Shown in pieces: positions 25,293-33,492 of a stretch of DNA of 34,048 nucleotides. Numbering within the stretch: position 1 is the stretch's first letter; every line of letters begins with the position of its first letter. A program made the translations under genes and the position numbers. Source of the stretch: Acetobacterium bakii (GTDB lineage: Bacteria > Bacillota > Clostridia > Eubacteriales > Eubacteriaceae); assembly GCF_001263355.1 (NCBI RefSeq), contig NZ_LGYO01000025.1, positions 1-34,048 on the forward strand. Direction: 5' to 3'. The notes below the pieces were generated by a model that did no database searches, was not told the DNA's origin, and saw only the letters and a program-made list of their open reading frames with translations.

Positions 25293-26285
25293 ATGAACTT
25301 TTCAAATGAAGAACTACTGGAAATGTATTCGGATATTGTGAAATCAAGAGTACTCGGTGAGAAAATCGTCGAGTACATTTACAGTGGCAAAATTGCCGGT
25401 GCGATCCATCCGTGTTTAGGACAGGAAGCTGTAAGTGCTGGTATTCTGACAGCATTTAAAAAGTCGGACATTAAAACTTTTGGAACCGAAACGCATCGCG
25501 CCCAGACAGTCATGGCTCATCGCGTTGGTTGGAAACCATTTATTGCGGAATTACTTGGCCGCACCGGTGGCTGTAATGACGGAATATCCGGAGAATATCA
25601 TATTCATGACCTCAAAAATGGTCAGCTCCCGGCCGCCGGTGCACTCGGTGGTACCTGGGCTGAAATTTCAGGTTTTGCCTGGGCGCTTAAAAATGATGGC
25701 AAAAAGCGACAAATTGGTTTTGCGCCATACGGAGACGGTGCCATTAGTCAAGGGGCAACCTATGAAGCAATGAACATTGCCGCCCTTTTTCAATTGCCGG
25801 TTTTGTTTTTTATCGAAAACAATGGGATTGCTATGTCGACACCAGTGGAAAAACAGTCTCCATTAGAAAACCTTGCCGATAGAGCAGCCGCATTTAATAT
25901 GCAAGGGGTTACCGTTGATGGCGATGATCCTGTCGCAGTCGCTGAAGCAGTTCTAAACGGTATGGAATTAGCCGCTAATAATGAACCAAACGTGGTGGAA
26001 GTAAAAACAATGCGTTGGGAAGGTCATTATGTGGGGGACCCGCAGAAATATCGTGATTTGAGTTATAAAAATGATTTAGATTCTATTTGTCCGGTCATTC
26101 GTTTTGAAAAACGCCTGAAGGCATTGGGAATTCTGGATGATGAAACAATAAAGGCAGTCAGAGAAGCACAGACAAAAGAAATTGTTGATGGATTTGATGA
26201 AGGATTAGTTCAAAATGTTGCAACAAAAGAACAAGTTCTGGATTACAGCAGGGTTTATTCAAATAATGCCGGAGGTGAACTATAA
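25293..26285 (+). CDS. Thiamine-diphosphate dehydrogenase E1 alpha subunit, acetoin dehydrogenase-like
   Basis: A 330-residue protein of the AcoA/PdhA group. The thiamine-diphosphate motif runs from GDGAISQG (147-154) to ENNG (175-178). The ETHRAQTVMAHRVG segment matches the active-site histidine region. The loop usually written GKGGSMH reads NDGISGEYHIHD, which is unusual and may mark a separate subfamily. With the beta subunit it would decarboxylate a 2-oxoacid or cleave acetoin or another acyloin. Neighbouring alcohol dehydrogenases and lack of E3 favour the acetoin-like reading, as inference. The stop overlaps the E1 beta start by one base (TAATG), implying translational coupling. Confidence 0.87.
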   Translation: MNFSNEELLEMYSDIVKSRVLGEKIVEYIYSGKIAGAIHPCLGQEAVSAGILTAFKKSDIKTFGTETHRAQTVMAHRVGWKPFIAELLGRTGGCNDGISGEYHIHDLKNGQLPAAGALGGTWAEISGFAWALKNDGKKRQIGFAPYGDGAISQGATYEAMNIAALFQLPVLFFIENNGIAMSTPVEKQSPLENLADRAAAFNMQGVTVDGDDPVAVAEAVLNGMELAANNEPNVVEVKTMRWEGHYVGDPQKYRDLSYKNDLDSICPVIRFEKRLKALGILDDETIKAVREAQTKEIVDGFDEGLVQNVATKEQVLDYSRVYSNNAGGEL

Positions 26286-27265
26286 TGTCAGAAATGTCAG
26301 TTATGAAGGCTCTGAATCTTGCCATGTTTGAAGAAATGGCTTCAGATGAAAAAGTTATATGTATTGGGGAAGATCTCGGCAAACAAGGCGGTTGCTGGGG
26401 AACATTTACCGGATTACAAGATAAATTCGGGATCAATCGCGTGTTGGAATTTCCGATTTTAGAAGCTGGTTATACATTATTCTCTGTTGGGGCCGCATTA
26501 GGTGGCTATCGACCGATTGTTGAATATATGTTTGCCGATTTTGTAACATTGGGATTTGAAGGCATCGTTGATATTGCCGCTAAGATTCATTTCAATTCCG
26601 GTGGCGTCGATAGTTGCCCTGTAACGTTTGTATTGCCTCAGGGTGGTGGTGGAAAGAGTGGCGCCCATCATTCGCAAAGTGTTGAAGCCTGGTTTGCAAA
26701 TGTACCGGGACTTAAAATTGTGGCCCCAACAACACCAGCGGATATTAGAGCTTATTATCGTGCTGCGATTCGAGATGATGATCCGACATTATTTATTTAC
26801 CAGCGCGCCACAATGGGTTTGACCGGAGAGGTTCCCGATGTCCTGGACGAAGTGCCGTCTTTAGCAAAAGCTGGAAAAGTTGTCAAGACAGGTGCTGATT
26901 TAACCATTGTTGCCTATCATAGAGCTTTAGTGAATGTTATGGCCGCTGCAGCGATAGTCGAAGAAGAAACCGGAAAAACAATTGAGATTATTGATCCAAG
27001 AGTCTTAATTCCCTTTGATAAAGAATGTGTCTTTGATTCGGTTAAAAAGACCGGCCGTTTAATGGTTGCCCATGAAGCGCCTGAAAGAGGTGGATTTGGA
27101 GCACAGATTGTCTCTTGGGTTGTCGAAAATTGCATGAACGAATTAGAAGCAGCGCCAGTTCGTGTCGCCGGGGTGAATTCAATCATACCCTTTGGAGATT
27201 TAGAAAAGTATTTATACCCATCCGTTGAAGATATGAAAGCAGGGATTTTGAAAGCACTAATATAA
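26285..27265 (+). CDS. Thiamine-diphosphate dehydrogenase E1 beta subunit, acetoin dehydrogenase-like
   Basis: A 326-residue AcoB/PdhB-type subunit of normal length. Seen: GEDLGKQGG, the cofactor-site glutamate in EFPILEAGYTLFSVGAAL, GYRPIVEYMFADF, the HHSQSVEAWFANVPGLKIVAP stretch (with the catalytic histidine), and the C-terminal transketolase domain HEAPERGGFGAQI. It forms the E1 heterotetramer with the alpha subunit, whose stop codon it overlaps by one base. GGAGGTG lies about seven bases upstream of the ATG. Several usually fixed residues differ (GFEGIVDIAAK for the common QIxNQAAK), in keeping with the divergent alpha subunit. Confidence 0.88.
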   Translation: MSEMSVMKALNLAMFEEMASDEKVICIGEDLGKQGGCWGTFTGLQDKFGINRVLEFPILEAGYTLFSVGAALGGYRPIVEYMFADFVTLGFEGIVDIAAKIHFNSGGVDSCPVTFVLPQGGGGKSGAHHSQSVEAWFANVPGLKIVAPTTPADIRAYYRAAIRDDDPTLFIYQRATMGLTGEVPDVLDEVPSLAKAGKVVKTGADLTIVAYHRALVNVMAAAAIVEEETGKTIEIIDPRVLIPFDKECVFDSVKKTGRLMVAHEAPERGGFGAQIVSWVVENCMNELEAAPVRVAGVNSIIPFGDLEKYLYPSVEDMKAGILKALI

Positions 27266-27283
27266 ATTAGGGGGATAAAAAGT

Positions 27284-28096
27284 ATGGCAATTAAATTTGA
27301 GCTTTCTGAAAAAACGGCGGTCGTTACAGGGGCTGCAAAAGGTATCGGTGCAGCGATTGCTGTAATGTTGGCTGATTCCGGAGCAAATGTCGTTATCGTT
27401 GATATGGATGTTGAAAATGGCGAGAAAATGGCGTCGATGCTTAAAGAAAAAGGGGTTAAAGCCATTTTTCGAAAAGTTGATATTAGTGATGAAAATGCGG
27501 TTGATGCTTTTGCAAAAGAGATATTAGTCGAATTTAGTAAGATTGAAATCCTTGTCAATTGTGCCGGTATTGGACCAAAAGATATAGGACCGCCATTTTT
27601 AAAAATATCTTCAGAGGATGTAAAACGGGTTTTTAATGTCAATACCGTCGGCATGCTTAATATGTGCCGATCGTTTTATAGTAATTTCTATACCCAAAGA
27701 AGTGGCCGGATTATTAACATTACTTCAATTGCAGCATTTCTTCAGGTGCCTTTGATGCCACAATATGGTGCCTCTAAGGCAGCAACCATCAGTTTTTCTA
27801 ATTCCCTGGCAAAAGAAATGGGAAGTTTTAATGTGACTGTCAATTGTGTCAATCCGGGATTTATTAAGACGGCTATTTATTCGGATGCATTGGACTTTAA
27901 GAAAGCCGTGCCGGGAGCCTTTGAAGATTGCAGCACAAGCGCCGAGGTTGTTGAAAAAATGGCGTCAGGATCGGCTTTGAAGCGTACACAGACCCCGGAA
28001 GATATTGCTTATGCTGTGTTGTTTTTAGCATCGGATGAAGCAAAGAATATCACGGGACAATGCTTAAATGTTGATTCGGGAATTGTATATCGTTAA
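27284..28096 (+). CDS. Short-chain dehydrogenase/reductase (SDR)
   Basis: A 270-residue classical SDR. The coenzyme loop is TGAAKGIG (15-22) with an acidic residue (VDMD) after the second strand, which favours NAD(H). NCAGIG follows, then the active site Ser148, Tyr161 and Lys165 (YGASKAA). It oxidises an alcohol or reduces a ketone; in this operon a secondary alcohol, acyloin or diacetyl-type substrate is plausible. It lies 18 bases after E1 beta with an AGGGGGAT ribosome site. The exact substrate cannot be read from sequence, and sugar or polyol dehydrogenases share all these motifs. Confidence 0.85.
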   Translation: MAIKFELSEKTAVVTGAAKGIGAAIAVMLADSGANVVIVDMDVENGEKMASMLKEKGVKAIFRKVDISDENAVDAFAKEILVEFSKIEILVNCAGIGPKDIGPPFLKISSEDVKRVFNVNTVGMLNMCRSFYSNFYTQRSGRIINITSIAAFLQVPLMPQYGASKAATISFSNSLAKEMGSFNVTVNCVNPGFIKTAIYSDALDFKKAVPGAFEDCSTSAEVVEKMASGSALKRTQTPEDIAYAVLFLASDEAKNITGQCLNVDSGIVYR

Positions 28097-28117
28097 TTTG
28101 AAAGGTGAGGATAAAAA

Positions 28118-29158
28118 ATGAAAGCTGTTCAAAAATTAGAACATGGCGTGGGTTATCTGGGATGTGTCGAGGTTGAAGAACCAAAAACAAGGCCAGGTAG
28201 CGTTAAAATTAAAGTAGAATACTGTGGAATTTGTGGTTCTGATTTACATATTGTTGGTGGCTTTGAAACACCGACATCGCCACTTCCCATCCCCTTTACC
28301 ATGGGTCATGAATATAGCGGAACGATTGCAGAAATTGGTGAAGGGGTAACCCAGTTTAAAGTTTCTGATCGTGTCACAGGTATTGTAACTAAAGGTTTCT
28401 GTGGAAAATGCAGGTCATGTTTAATGGGGGATATTAGCAGATGCCAGGATGCCCTCAATATTGGGTATGAATGTGATGGCGCAATGGCCGAATACATTTG
28501 TATGCCTGAAGGAGCAATTTTTAAATTACCGGATAATGTTAGTTTTGAAGAGGGTGCGCTGGTTGAACCTGCTGCCGTTGCTGCTCACGCTGTTTTAGAA
28601 AACGTTGACATCAAACCAACGGATACGGTTGTCGTTATGGGTGCTGGTCCGATCGGATTACTGGTACTTCAATTTGTCAAAGCCTGTGGCGCAAAGACAA
28701 TTTTAGTGGATATATCTGCCGCCCAAGCGCGCTTGAAATTAGGTGAAAAATTAGGCGCGGATTATACTTTTGAAAATGACAAATGCGACGCAATCAAGGA
28801 AGTGCGTGCCCTGACTTTTGGAAAAGGCGCTGATTTTGTTTTTGAATGCACTGGTGCAGACATCGTTATTACACAATCAATCATGATGACGAAACGGGCC
28901 GGAACAATTGTTGAATTAGCACTTACCAGTGTCGAAGGCAGCAATATAAAAGCCTATATTGTGGCAGTAATGCAAAATATAAGAATCCAGTTTTCATTTG
29001 GACATAACCTTGGGTCATGGCAAAAAACTCTGCAAATGATGGCGGATGGCAGGATTAATACCAAAGATTTAGCAACGCATAAATTTAAATTTGAAGATTT
29101 TAATGAAGCATTTGAATGTAACGATGCGAATAAAATAAAAGTATTATTGCATCCATAA
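28118..29158 (+). CDS. Zinc-dependent medium-chain alcohol dehydrogenase (butanediol/sorbitol dehydrogenase-like)
   Basis: A 346-residue MDR enzyme. Catalytic zinc ligands: Cys39 (CGICGSD), His64 and Glu65 (GHEYSG). The structural zinc loop is complete, with Cys95, Cys98, Cys101 and Cys109. The NAD-binding loop GAGPIG is followed by LVDIS, whose acidic residue fits NAD rather than NADP. Family members oxidise 2,3-butanediol, sorbitol or threonine. Located 21 bases after the SDR gene (GGTGAGG ribosome site), it likely feeds a ketone or acyloin to the E1/E2 enzyme, the step that 2,3-butanediol dehydrogenase performs before acetoin dehydrogenase. Confidence 0.87.
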   Translation: MKAVQKLEHGVGYLGCVEVEEPKTRPGSVKIKVEYCGICGSDLHIVGGFETPTSPLPIPFTMGHEYSGTIAEIGEGVTQFKVSDRVTGIVTKGFCGKCRSCLMGDISRCQDALNIGYECDGAMAEYICMPEGAIFKLPDNVSFEEGALVEPAAVAAHAVLENVDIKPTDTVVVMGAGPIGLLVLQFVKACGAKTILVDISAAQARLKLGEKLGADYTFENDKCDAIKEVRALTFGKGADFVFECTGADIVITQSIMMTKRAGTIVELALTSVEGSNIKAYIVAVMQNIRIQFSFGHNLGSWQKTLQMMADGRINTKDLATHKFKFEDFNEAFECNDANKIKVLLHP

Positions 29159-29161
29159 TGC

Positions 29162-29197
29162 CATTACCGGTGCGGTAATGAAAAGGATTACTGCACC
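29162..29197 (+). promoter_or_regulatory. Two mutually exclusive hairpins before the CoA-transferase gene
   Basis: Hairpin A pairs 29162-29168 with 29174-29180 (seven perfect pairs). Hairpin B pairs 29169-29179 with 29187-29197 (eleven pairs, one G-U). They share bases 29174-29179 and cannot form together. Hairpin B ends twelve bases before the ribosome site of the next gene. There is no T-run, so translational control or RNA processing is more likely than attenuation by termination. Function is inferred. Confidence 0.45.
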
Positions 29198-29218
29198 ATT
29201 ATTATTTGAGAGGCGAAA

Positions 29219-30559
29219 ATGAACTATAGAGAATTATTAAAAAAGAAAACAATCACGATTGAAGAAGCAGTAGGAAAGATCAGTAATGGCGCTACAATTT
29301 ATACCTATGGCATAGCGGAGCCAATGGCGTATATGGATCAATTTCATTTATTAAAAGATCACGGCGTAAAAGGGGTTACTCATATTAATTTATTAAACCT
29401 GAAACCCTATGATTTTTATTCGGATGAAACATATGATGGCATTCTTAATCACGTCAGTGGGTTTTATGGGAATTTTATGAGAGATCCGGCGCAAACAAAA
29501 ATGACGACCTTTTATCCAAATCATCTCAGTAAAAGCGGCTCTGACCGATTATATTATCATGAGGTCACCGGAAAACCAGTGAGTATCTTCACCCTGTCAG
29601 TGAGTCCGATGGATAAGCATGGTTACTTCAGTACCGGTCCAATCTGCGTGGCCAGTCCGGATTACTTAAAAAAAGCAGATTTGGTCATTTTAGAAATAAA
29701 TGAAAATATCCCCCGTACCTTTGGGGATACCCAGGTTCATATATCTGACGTTGACTATGTTTTGTATGGTAACAACGAGGTGATTTATCTTCCGTGCCGT
29801 GGGGCCGTATCTAGTGACGAAGACATTTTAATTGGCAAACATATTGCAGATATGATTGACAATGGTTCGACGCTTCAGTTGGGCATTGGTGGTATCCCAA
29901 ATGCCGTGGCAATGGCGCTGAAAGACAAAAAAGATTTAGGCGTACATACTGAAATGCTGAATGATGGTCTCGTTCAATTGTATCAGGAAGGTATCGTCAC
30001 CAATCGATGCAAAACACTTTTCCAAGATAAAATGGTCACCTCATTTACATTTGGCACCAAGGAGACATATGATTTTATCGATGACAATGTTGGTGTCCTG
30101 CATATCAATGTCAGAGACAGTAATTCGCCTTTTGAATTAGCTAAAAACCATAAAATGGTATCGGTTAACACGACCCTTCAAGTTGATTTATTCGGCCAAT
30201 GTTCTTCGGAAGCTATAGGTACAAGGCATATAAGTGGTACCGGTGGTCAGGTTGAGACAGCTCAAGGGGCAAAAATGTCGAAAGACGGGAAATCATTTAT
30301 AGCATTGCATTCAACTGCAAATGTAAAAAATTCAAGTGGTGAAAGAGTCATGAAATCGACGATTGTCGACGTTCATCCAGAAGGTACGGTCATTACCTTG
30401 TCGAGGGCAGATGTTGATTATGTTGTCACTGAATATGGTGTTGCCGCATTAAGAGGAACGTCACTAATTGAACGGGTAAAAGCGTTGATTAATATAGCCC
30501 ATCCAGACTTTAGGGATGAACTTGAAGAAAATGCAGAAAAACGCGGCATCGTGAGATAA
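29219..30559 (+). CDS. Acetyl-CoA hydrolase/4-hydroxybutyrate CoA-transferase family protein
   Basis: A 446-residue class I CoA-transferase of the usual length. Seen: an N-terminal half with SPMDKHGYFSTGP, the GIGGIPNAVAMAL loop, the catalytic-glutamate region HTEMLNDG (Glu245), and C-terminal GTGGQVETAQGAKMSKDGKS and TEYGVAALRG. It would exchange CoA between an acyl-CoA and acetate or another acid, recovering the thioester made by the dehydrogenase complex. It is separated from the alcohol dehydrogenase gene by 60 bases containing competing hairpins, so it may be expressed at a different level. AGAGG precedes the ATG by five bases. The acid substrate is unknown; a hydrolase is possible. Confidence 0.87.
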   Translation: MNYRELLKKKTITIEEAVGKISNGATIYTYGIAEPMAYMDQFHLLKDHGVKGVTHINLLNLKPYDFYSDETYDGILNHVSGFYGNFMRDPAQTKMTTFYPNHLSKSGSDRLYYHEVTGKPVSIFTLSVSPMDKHGYFSTGPICVASPDYLKKADLVILEINENIPRTFGDTQVHISDVDYVLYGNNEVIYLPCRGAVSSDEDILIGKHIADMIDNGSTLQLGIGGIPNAVAMALKDKKDLGVHTEMLNDGLVQLYQEGIVTNRCKTLFQDKMVTSFTFGTKETYDFIDDNVGVLHINVRDSNSPFELAKNHKMVSVNTTLQVDLFGQCSSEAIGTRHISGTGGQVETAQGAKMSKDGKSFIALHSTANVKNSSGERVMKSTIVDVHPEGTVITLSRADVDYVVTEYGVAALRGTSLIERVKALINIAHPDFRDELEENAEKRGIVR

Positions 30560-30640
30560 CGAAAAGCAAGGATCGATTCATTGATGTTCGAAAAGAAAGT
30601 GTTTACAAATTTAAAAAATAAAGAAGAGAAGGTGTTTGAA

Positions 30641-31162
30641 ATGGAAACTAAGCCAGCAGTTAAATCGGTTAATGAAAGAGTTAAAGAGGGCATTATCCTG
30701 AGTATTATCCTAACCATTGCAATATTTACATTTTCAATGGTTAGCGGCAGGTTAGGATTAGTGAATGTATGGGCCGGTTGTATGTTCTTTTGGTATTGGG
30801 CAAATGTTGATCACTTCAAAATGGACCATATTGTCGAAAATATCGTTGGTTCATTAGTTGGTATTTTGTTATGTTTTGGTCTTTACTATGTGCTGCACAA
30901 TTATGGCATGTCTGTTTTTGAAATAGCAATGATTGCAGTATTATTAGTTGTTCTATTCTTTTGTATTACAGAGTTTTTACCGATTATTCTTAATAAAGCG
31001 ACATTTCTGTTCATAACTGTTCTAACCGCGCATCAATTTTTAACAGAATGCAACTATTTGGATTTGCTGATTTCCTACGCATTTGGTGCTGTTTGGTTTA
31101 TGATCATACTTGGTCTGGCATTTAAAGTATTGGGTGCGCTTGCGGTTAAAAAAACAGCCTAA
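30641..31162 (+). CDS. Small integral membrane protein, DUF1097-like
   Basis: About 173 residues with five or six hydrophobic helices after a short charged N terminus, and a KKTA tail. The spacing of helices and the AGCMFFWYWAN stretch recall DUF1097-type inner membrane proteins, whose function is unknown; this match is from memory of the family pattern and is tentative. The start is ambiguous: ATG at 30641 has an AGAAGG site eight bases upstream, while TTG/ATG at 30581/30584 with AAGGA would add about 20 residues. It follows the CoA-transferase gene and probably ends the operon, facing the LuxR-type gene across only twelve bases. Confidence 0.65.
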   Translation: METKPAVKSVNERVKEGIILSIILTIAIFTFSMVSGRLGLVNVWAGCMFFWYWANVDHFKMDHIVENIVGSLVGILLCFGLYYVLHNYGMSVFEIAMIAVLLVVLFFCITEFLPIILNKATFLFITVLTAHQFLTECNYLDLLISYAFGAVWFMIILGLAFKVLGALAVKKTA

Positions 31163-31174
31163 AAAGGCTTATTG

Positions 31175-32305
31175 TCAGCTAAAATATTTGTCATTATTTT
31201 CAAAAATAGTTAATTTTCGAATTTTCCTGATCGCTTCTGAACGCGTGGATACATTAAGCTTATTGAAAATATTTCGGACATGTGATTTAACGGTAGAAAC
31301 GCTGATATAAAGGGTTTCTGAGATTTGTAGATTACTTGCACCATCAACAAAGAGAGCTAGTATCTCACTTTCTCTCTTTGTCAGATTGTATTCTTCGACA
31401 AGGCGATTATCGATATCATTTCCTTGTCGATTTTCTTCAATTTTCCTTATGGTGAAGTAATAAAAAGTTTCAATATATTCATTCTGATTTATTTGGGGGG
31501 GAAAAACCGTTACTAAAAAACCGTTGGTTTTAATAATGGAATTCACTTTTAATTTGTCAATGGTCATTTCATTTGTCGATTCAACCAGATCGATCAGATT
31601 ATAAACGATTTCATTGATATTTGACTTACTGAATAAAAAAGCAGTATAGTTGAGAAATGTTTTATTAAAATTAACAACAGATTTATTTTTATTTAAAATA
31701 ACAAAACCAAATGAAGTCAGATCGAATAAAAGACTGGTCAGAAAAACCTTATCAGCTTGAGCAGTATATTTTCGATATAGATTTAGAGACTCATGAAATG
31801 ATTTTCCAATTTGAGACAATAATTCCTGTTCTTTGAGGGTGAAGTTTTCTTCATTTTTAGTTTTGAAAATACTGATAATATGCATGGGGGGATGCGCAGC
31901 ATCACTCGCTCCTAAAATTGCTTGGTAGGCAATGTCGTTTTTCATTAACGATTTTCCATATGACGATTTTAAAAATTCGTCATAGCAAAGATCATTAGTA
32001 GTATAAACATATTTGAATTTGTTCGCATTGCGTAGGGTATCAATTTTATTATAAAAGGGATCATCCTCGTAAAAACTTTCTTTATAGTGCTTCAGAATAT
32101 TTGGACGTAAATATAGGCTTTCCAATTTTGATAAGGAACGTTGTCCATCCGGATTTACATCAAAAACAGCATAGGCAGTAAGCTTCAAATCAAAAAAATC
32201 GCTTAATGCCGTCAGTGTTCGGTTGATAAAGTCGGAATAGTCTTTATTTATAAAAATGTAAAAGTTCAATATTTTTTCATAATCTTCAATAGTTAATAGA
32301 GACAA
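31175..32305 (-). CDS. LuxR-type transcriptional regulator with GAF/PAS-like sensor region
   Basis: A 376-residue protein. The C-terminal 60 residues are a LuxR (FixJ/NarL) helix-turn-helix: LTKRESEILALFVDGASNLQ and then STVKSHVRNIFNKLNV. The N-terminal 170 residues look like a GAF-type ligand domain, and residues about 190-280 look PAS-like (FGFVILNKNKSVVNFNKTF). No receiver domain exists, so it likely senses a small molecule. The start is TTG at 32305 with AGGTGG nine bases upstream. It is convergent with the catabolic operon and divergent from the metallo-hydrolase gene, and is the only regulator in this part, so it is the natural candidate for controlling both. Confidence 0.84.
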   Translation of the reverse strand: MSLLTIEDYEKILNFYIFINKDYSDFINRTLTALSDFFDLKLTAYAVFDVNPDGQRSLSKLESLYLRPNILKHYKESFYEDDPFYNKIDTLRNANKFKYVYTTNDLCYDEFLKSSYGKSLMKNDIAYQAILGASDAAHPPMHIISIFKTKNEENFTLKEQELLSQIGKSFHESLNLYRKYTAQADKVFLTSLLFDLTSFGFVILNKNKSVVNFNKTFLNYTAFLFSKSNINEIVYNLIDLVESTNEMTIDKLKVNSIIKTNGFLVTVFPPQINQNEYIETFYYFTIRKIEENRQGNDIDNRLVEEYNLTKRESEILALFVDGASNLQISETLYISVSTVKSHVRNIFNKLNVSTRSEAIRKIRKLTIFENNDKYFS

Positions 32306-32343
32306 AATACTGTACCACCTTTAAAATCTAATTTTCAAAGCAA

Positions 32344-32357
32344 TTTAAACGTTAACA
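32344..32357. promoter_or_regulatory. cre-like operator candidate between the LuxR-type and metallo-hydrolase genes
   Basis: TTTAAACGTTAACA differs from the cre consensus at one position and shares the AAACGTT core with the site at 24264. It lies in the 108-base divergent intergenic region. Both sites could instead bind some other LacI-family protein. Confidence 0.3.
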
Positions 32358-32413
32358 TTATTATATAACAAAAAAATACTAGAAAGCAAGAGAATTTACG
32401 ATTAGGAGAGCAG

Positions 32414-33184
32414 ATGAAAAAAAACGAAATTATCATAACCTATTTATCAAATACCGGTTTTATGTTAACTGACGGACAAACAAAAATTCTGGTTGATGGT
32501 GTTCATACTGAACAAGCCCTCAATTTCAGTCCCATCCCCGAGAAAATTATTAATAAAATTATTAATGGCGTGGAAGAGTTCAGTGATATTGATTTTTTGA
32601 TTTTCACACATGTGCATAAAGATCACTGTGATTTAAAAAAGCTTTGTGAAATAAGCAATCCGAATATCAAAATAATATTACCAGAACTTGATGAAAATAA
32701 CAAAAGTTATATGAAAGAAGCATTGGATTTTTTGCCAAATCCAATTTCCTATTTGAATTCCGGATATGGTGAAGTGACTGTTATTGAAGCTGGAAATATT
32801 AAAATTAAGGCAGCAAGAACATACCACGATGGGATCAAATATCATAATACAGTTAATCACTTTAGCTATTTAATCAGTGCTGCAGATCAGCAGATCCTTT
32901 TTATGGGAGATGCCGAATCTGGTAATTCGACTATTATTGATTGGTTGAGAAATGAAACGATTGATACGGTTTGTATAAATTTTACAGAAATTAGCCAGGA
33001 AAAAGGTCGCGCTTTTATCAGTGAAGTAGTTAATCCTCAGTTGGTCATTGCCTGTCATATTCCATTACAACAACATGACAAATTCCACTACAGAGAAAGG
33101 GCCGTGGAGAATGTCAGTAAATATAGTGGCTCACTGACAAAGGTTCATGTGTGTTTAGAAATAATGGAAACGATTTTTATATGA
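32414..33184 (+). CDS. Metallo-beta-lactamase-fold hydrolase
   Basis: A 256-residue single-domain protein. The metal-binding motif is THVHKDHCD (His66, His68, Asp70, His71), preceded by the strand KILVDG and followed by TYHDG and MGDAES, the further ligand positions. No signal peptide is present, so it is cytoplasmic. The layout resembles UlaG-like lactonases and other sugar-lactone or cyclic-ester hydrolases; a hydrolytic role on a lactone or thioester in the neighbouring pathway is possible but not shown. AGGAG lies six bases from the ATG. It diverges from the LuxR-type gene and starts a run with the truncated hydrolase and the molybdenum hydroxylase. Confidence 0.82.
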   Translation: MKKNEIIITYLSNTGFMLTDGQTKILVDGVHTEQALNFSPIPEKIINKIINGVEEFSDIDFLIFTHVHKDHCDLKKLCEISNPNIKIILPELDENNKSYMKEALDFLPNPISYLNSGYGEVTVIEAGNIKIKAARTYHDGIKYHNTVNHFSYLISAADQQILFMGDAESGNSTIIDWLRNETIDTVCINFTEISQEKGRAFISEVVNPQLVIACHIPLQQHDKFHYRERAVENVSKYSGSLTKVHVCLEIMETIFI

Positions 33185-33210
33185 GCAGTATAAAAAAGGA
33201 GATAAGAATT

Positions 33211-33492
33211 ATGAATAATGAAGTAAAAATGACCACTATTTCAGCAAACGAAATGGATTTTACGTGTCGAACCTGTGGACTGGATAGTAAGGGTGAATTG
33301 GTCATCTTATTACATGGTTTCCCTCAAAGTTCTGTTATTTGGGAGAATATTATTAAGAGACTGGCAGACAAAGGGTATCGCTGTCTTGCCGCTAATCAAC
33401 GTGGTTACAGTGAGGGTGCACGACCAATTGGGATGGAGAATTATACCACAAGAAAATTAACTTCAGAATTGATGAGGAGAAAAAATGTCTAA
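33211..33492 (+). pseudogene. Truncated alpha/beta-hydrolase (epoxide hydrolase/dehalogenase-like), N-terminal fragment
   Basis: Ninety-three residues matching only the first third of an alpha/beta hydrolase: the oxyanion stretch LLHGFPQSSVIWENII, then GYRCLAANQRGYSEGARP. The nucleophile elbow (GxSxG or GxDxG), acid and histidine, which lie further along in a 270-300 residue enzyme, are absent. After NYTTRKL the family match ends abruptly, and eight bases of the frame overlap the next gene. The ribosome site AAAGGAGA is intact. It looks like the product of a deletion that fused the start of a hydrolase gene to the ribosome site of the next gene. It may now serve only to couple translation. 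Confidence 0.75.

Noticed and set aside
26917-27654. A 245-codon minus-strand open frame opposite E1 beta and the SDR gene
   Set aside because: It is antisense to two clearly recognised genes; its serine/isoleucine/alanine-rich translation is typical of a shadow frame.
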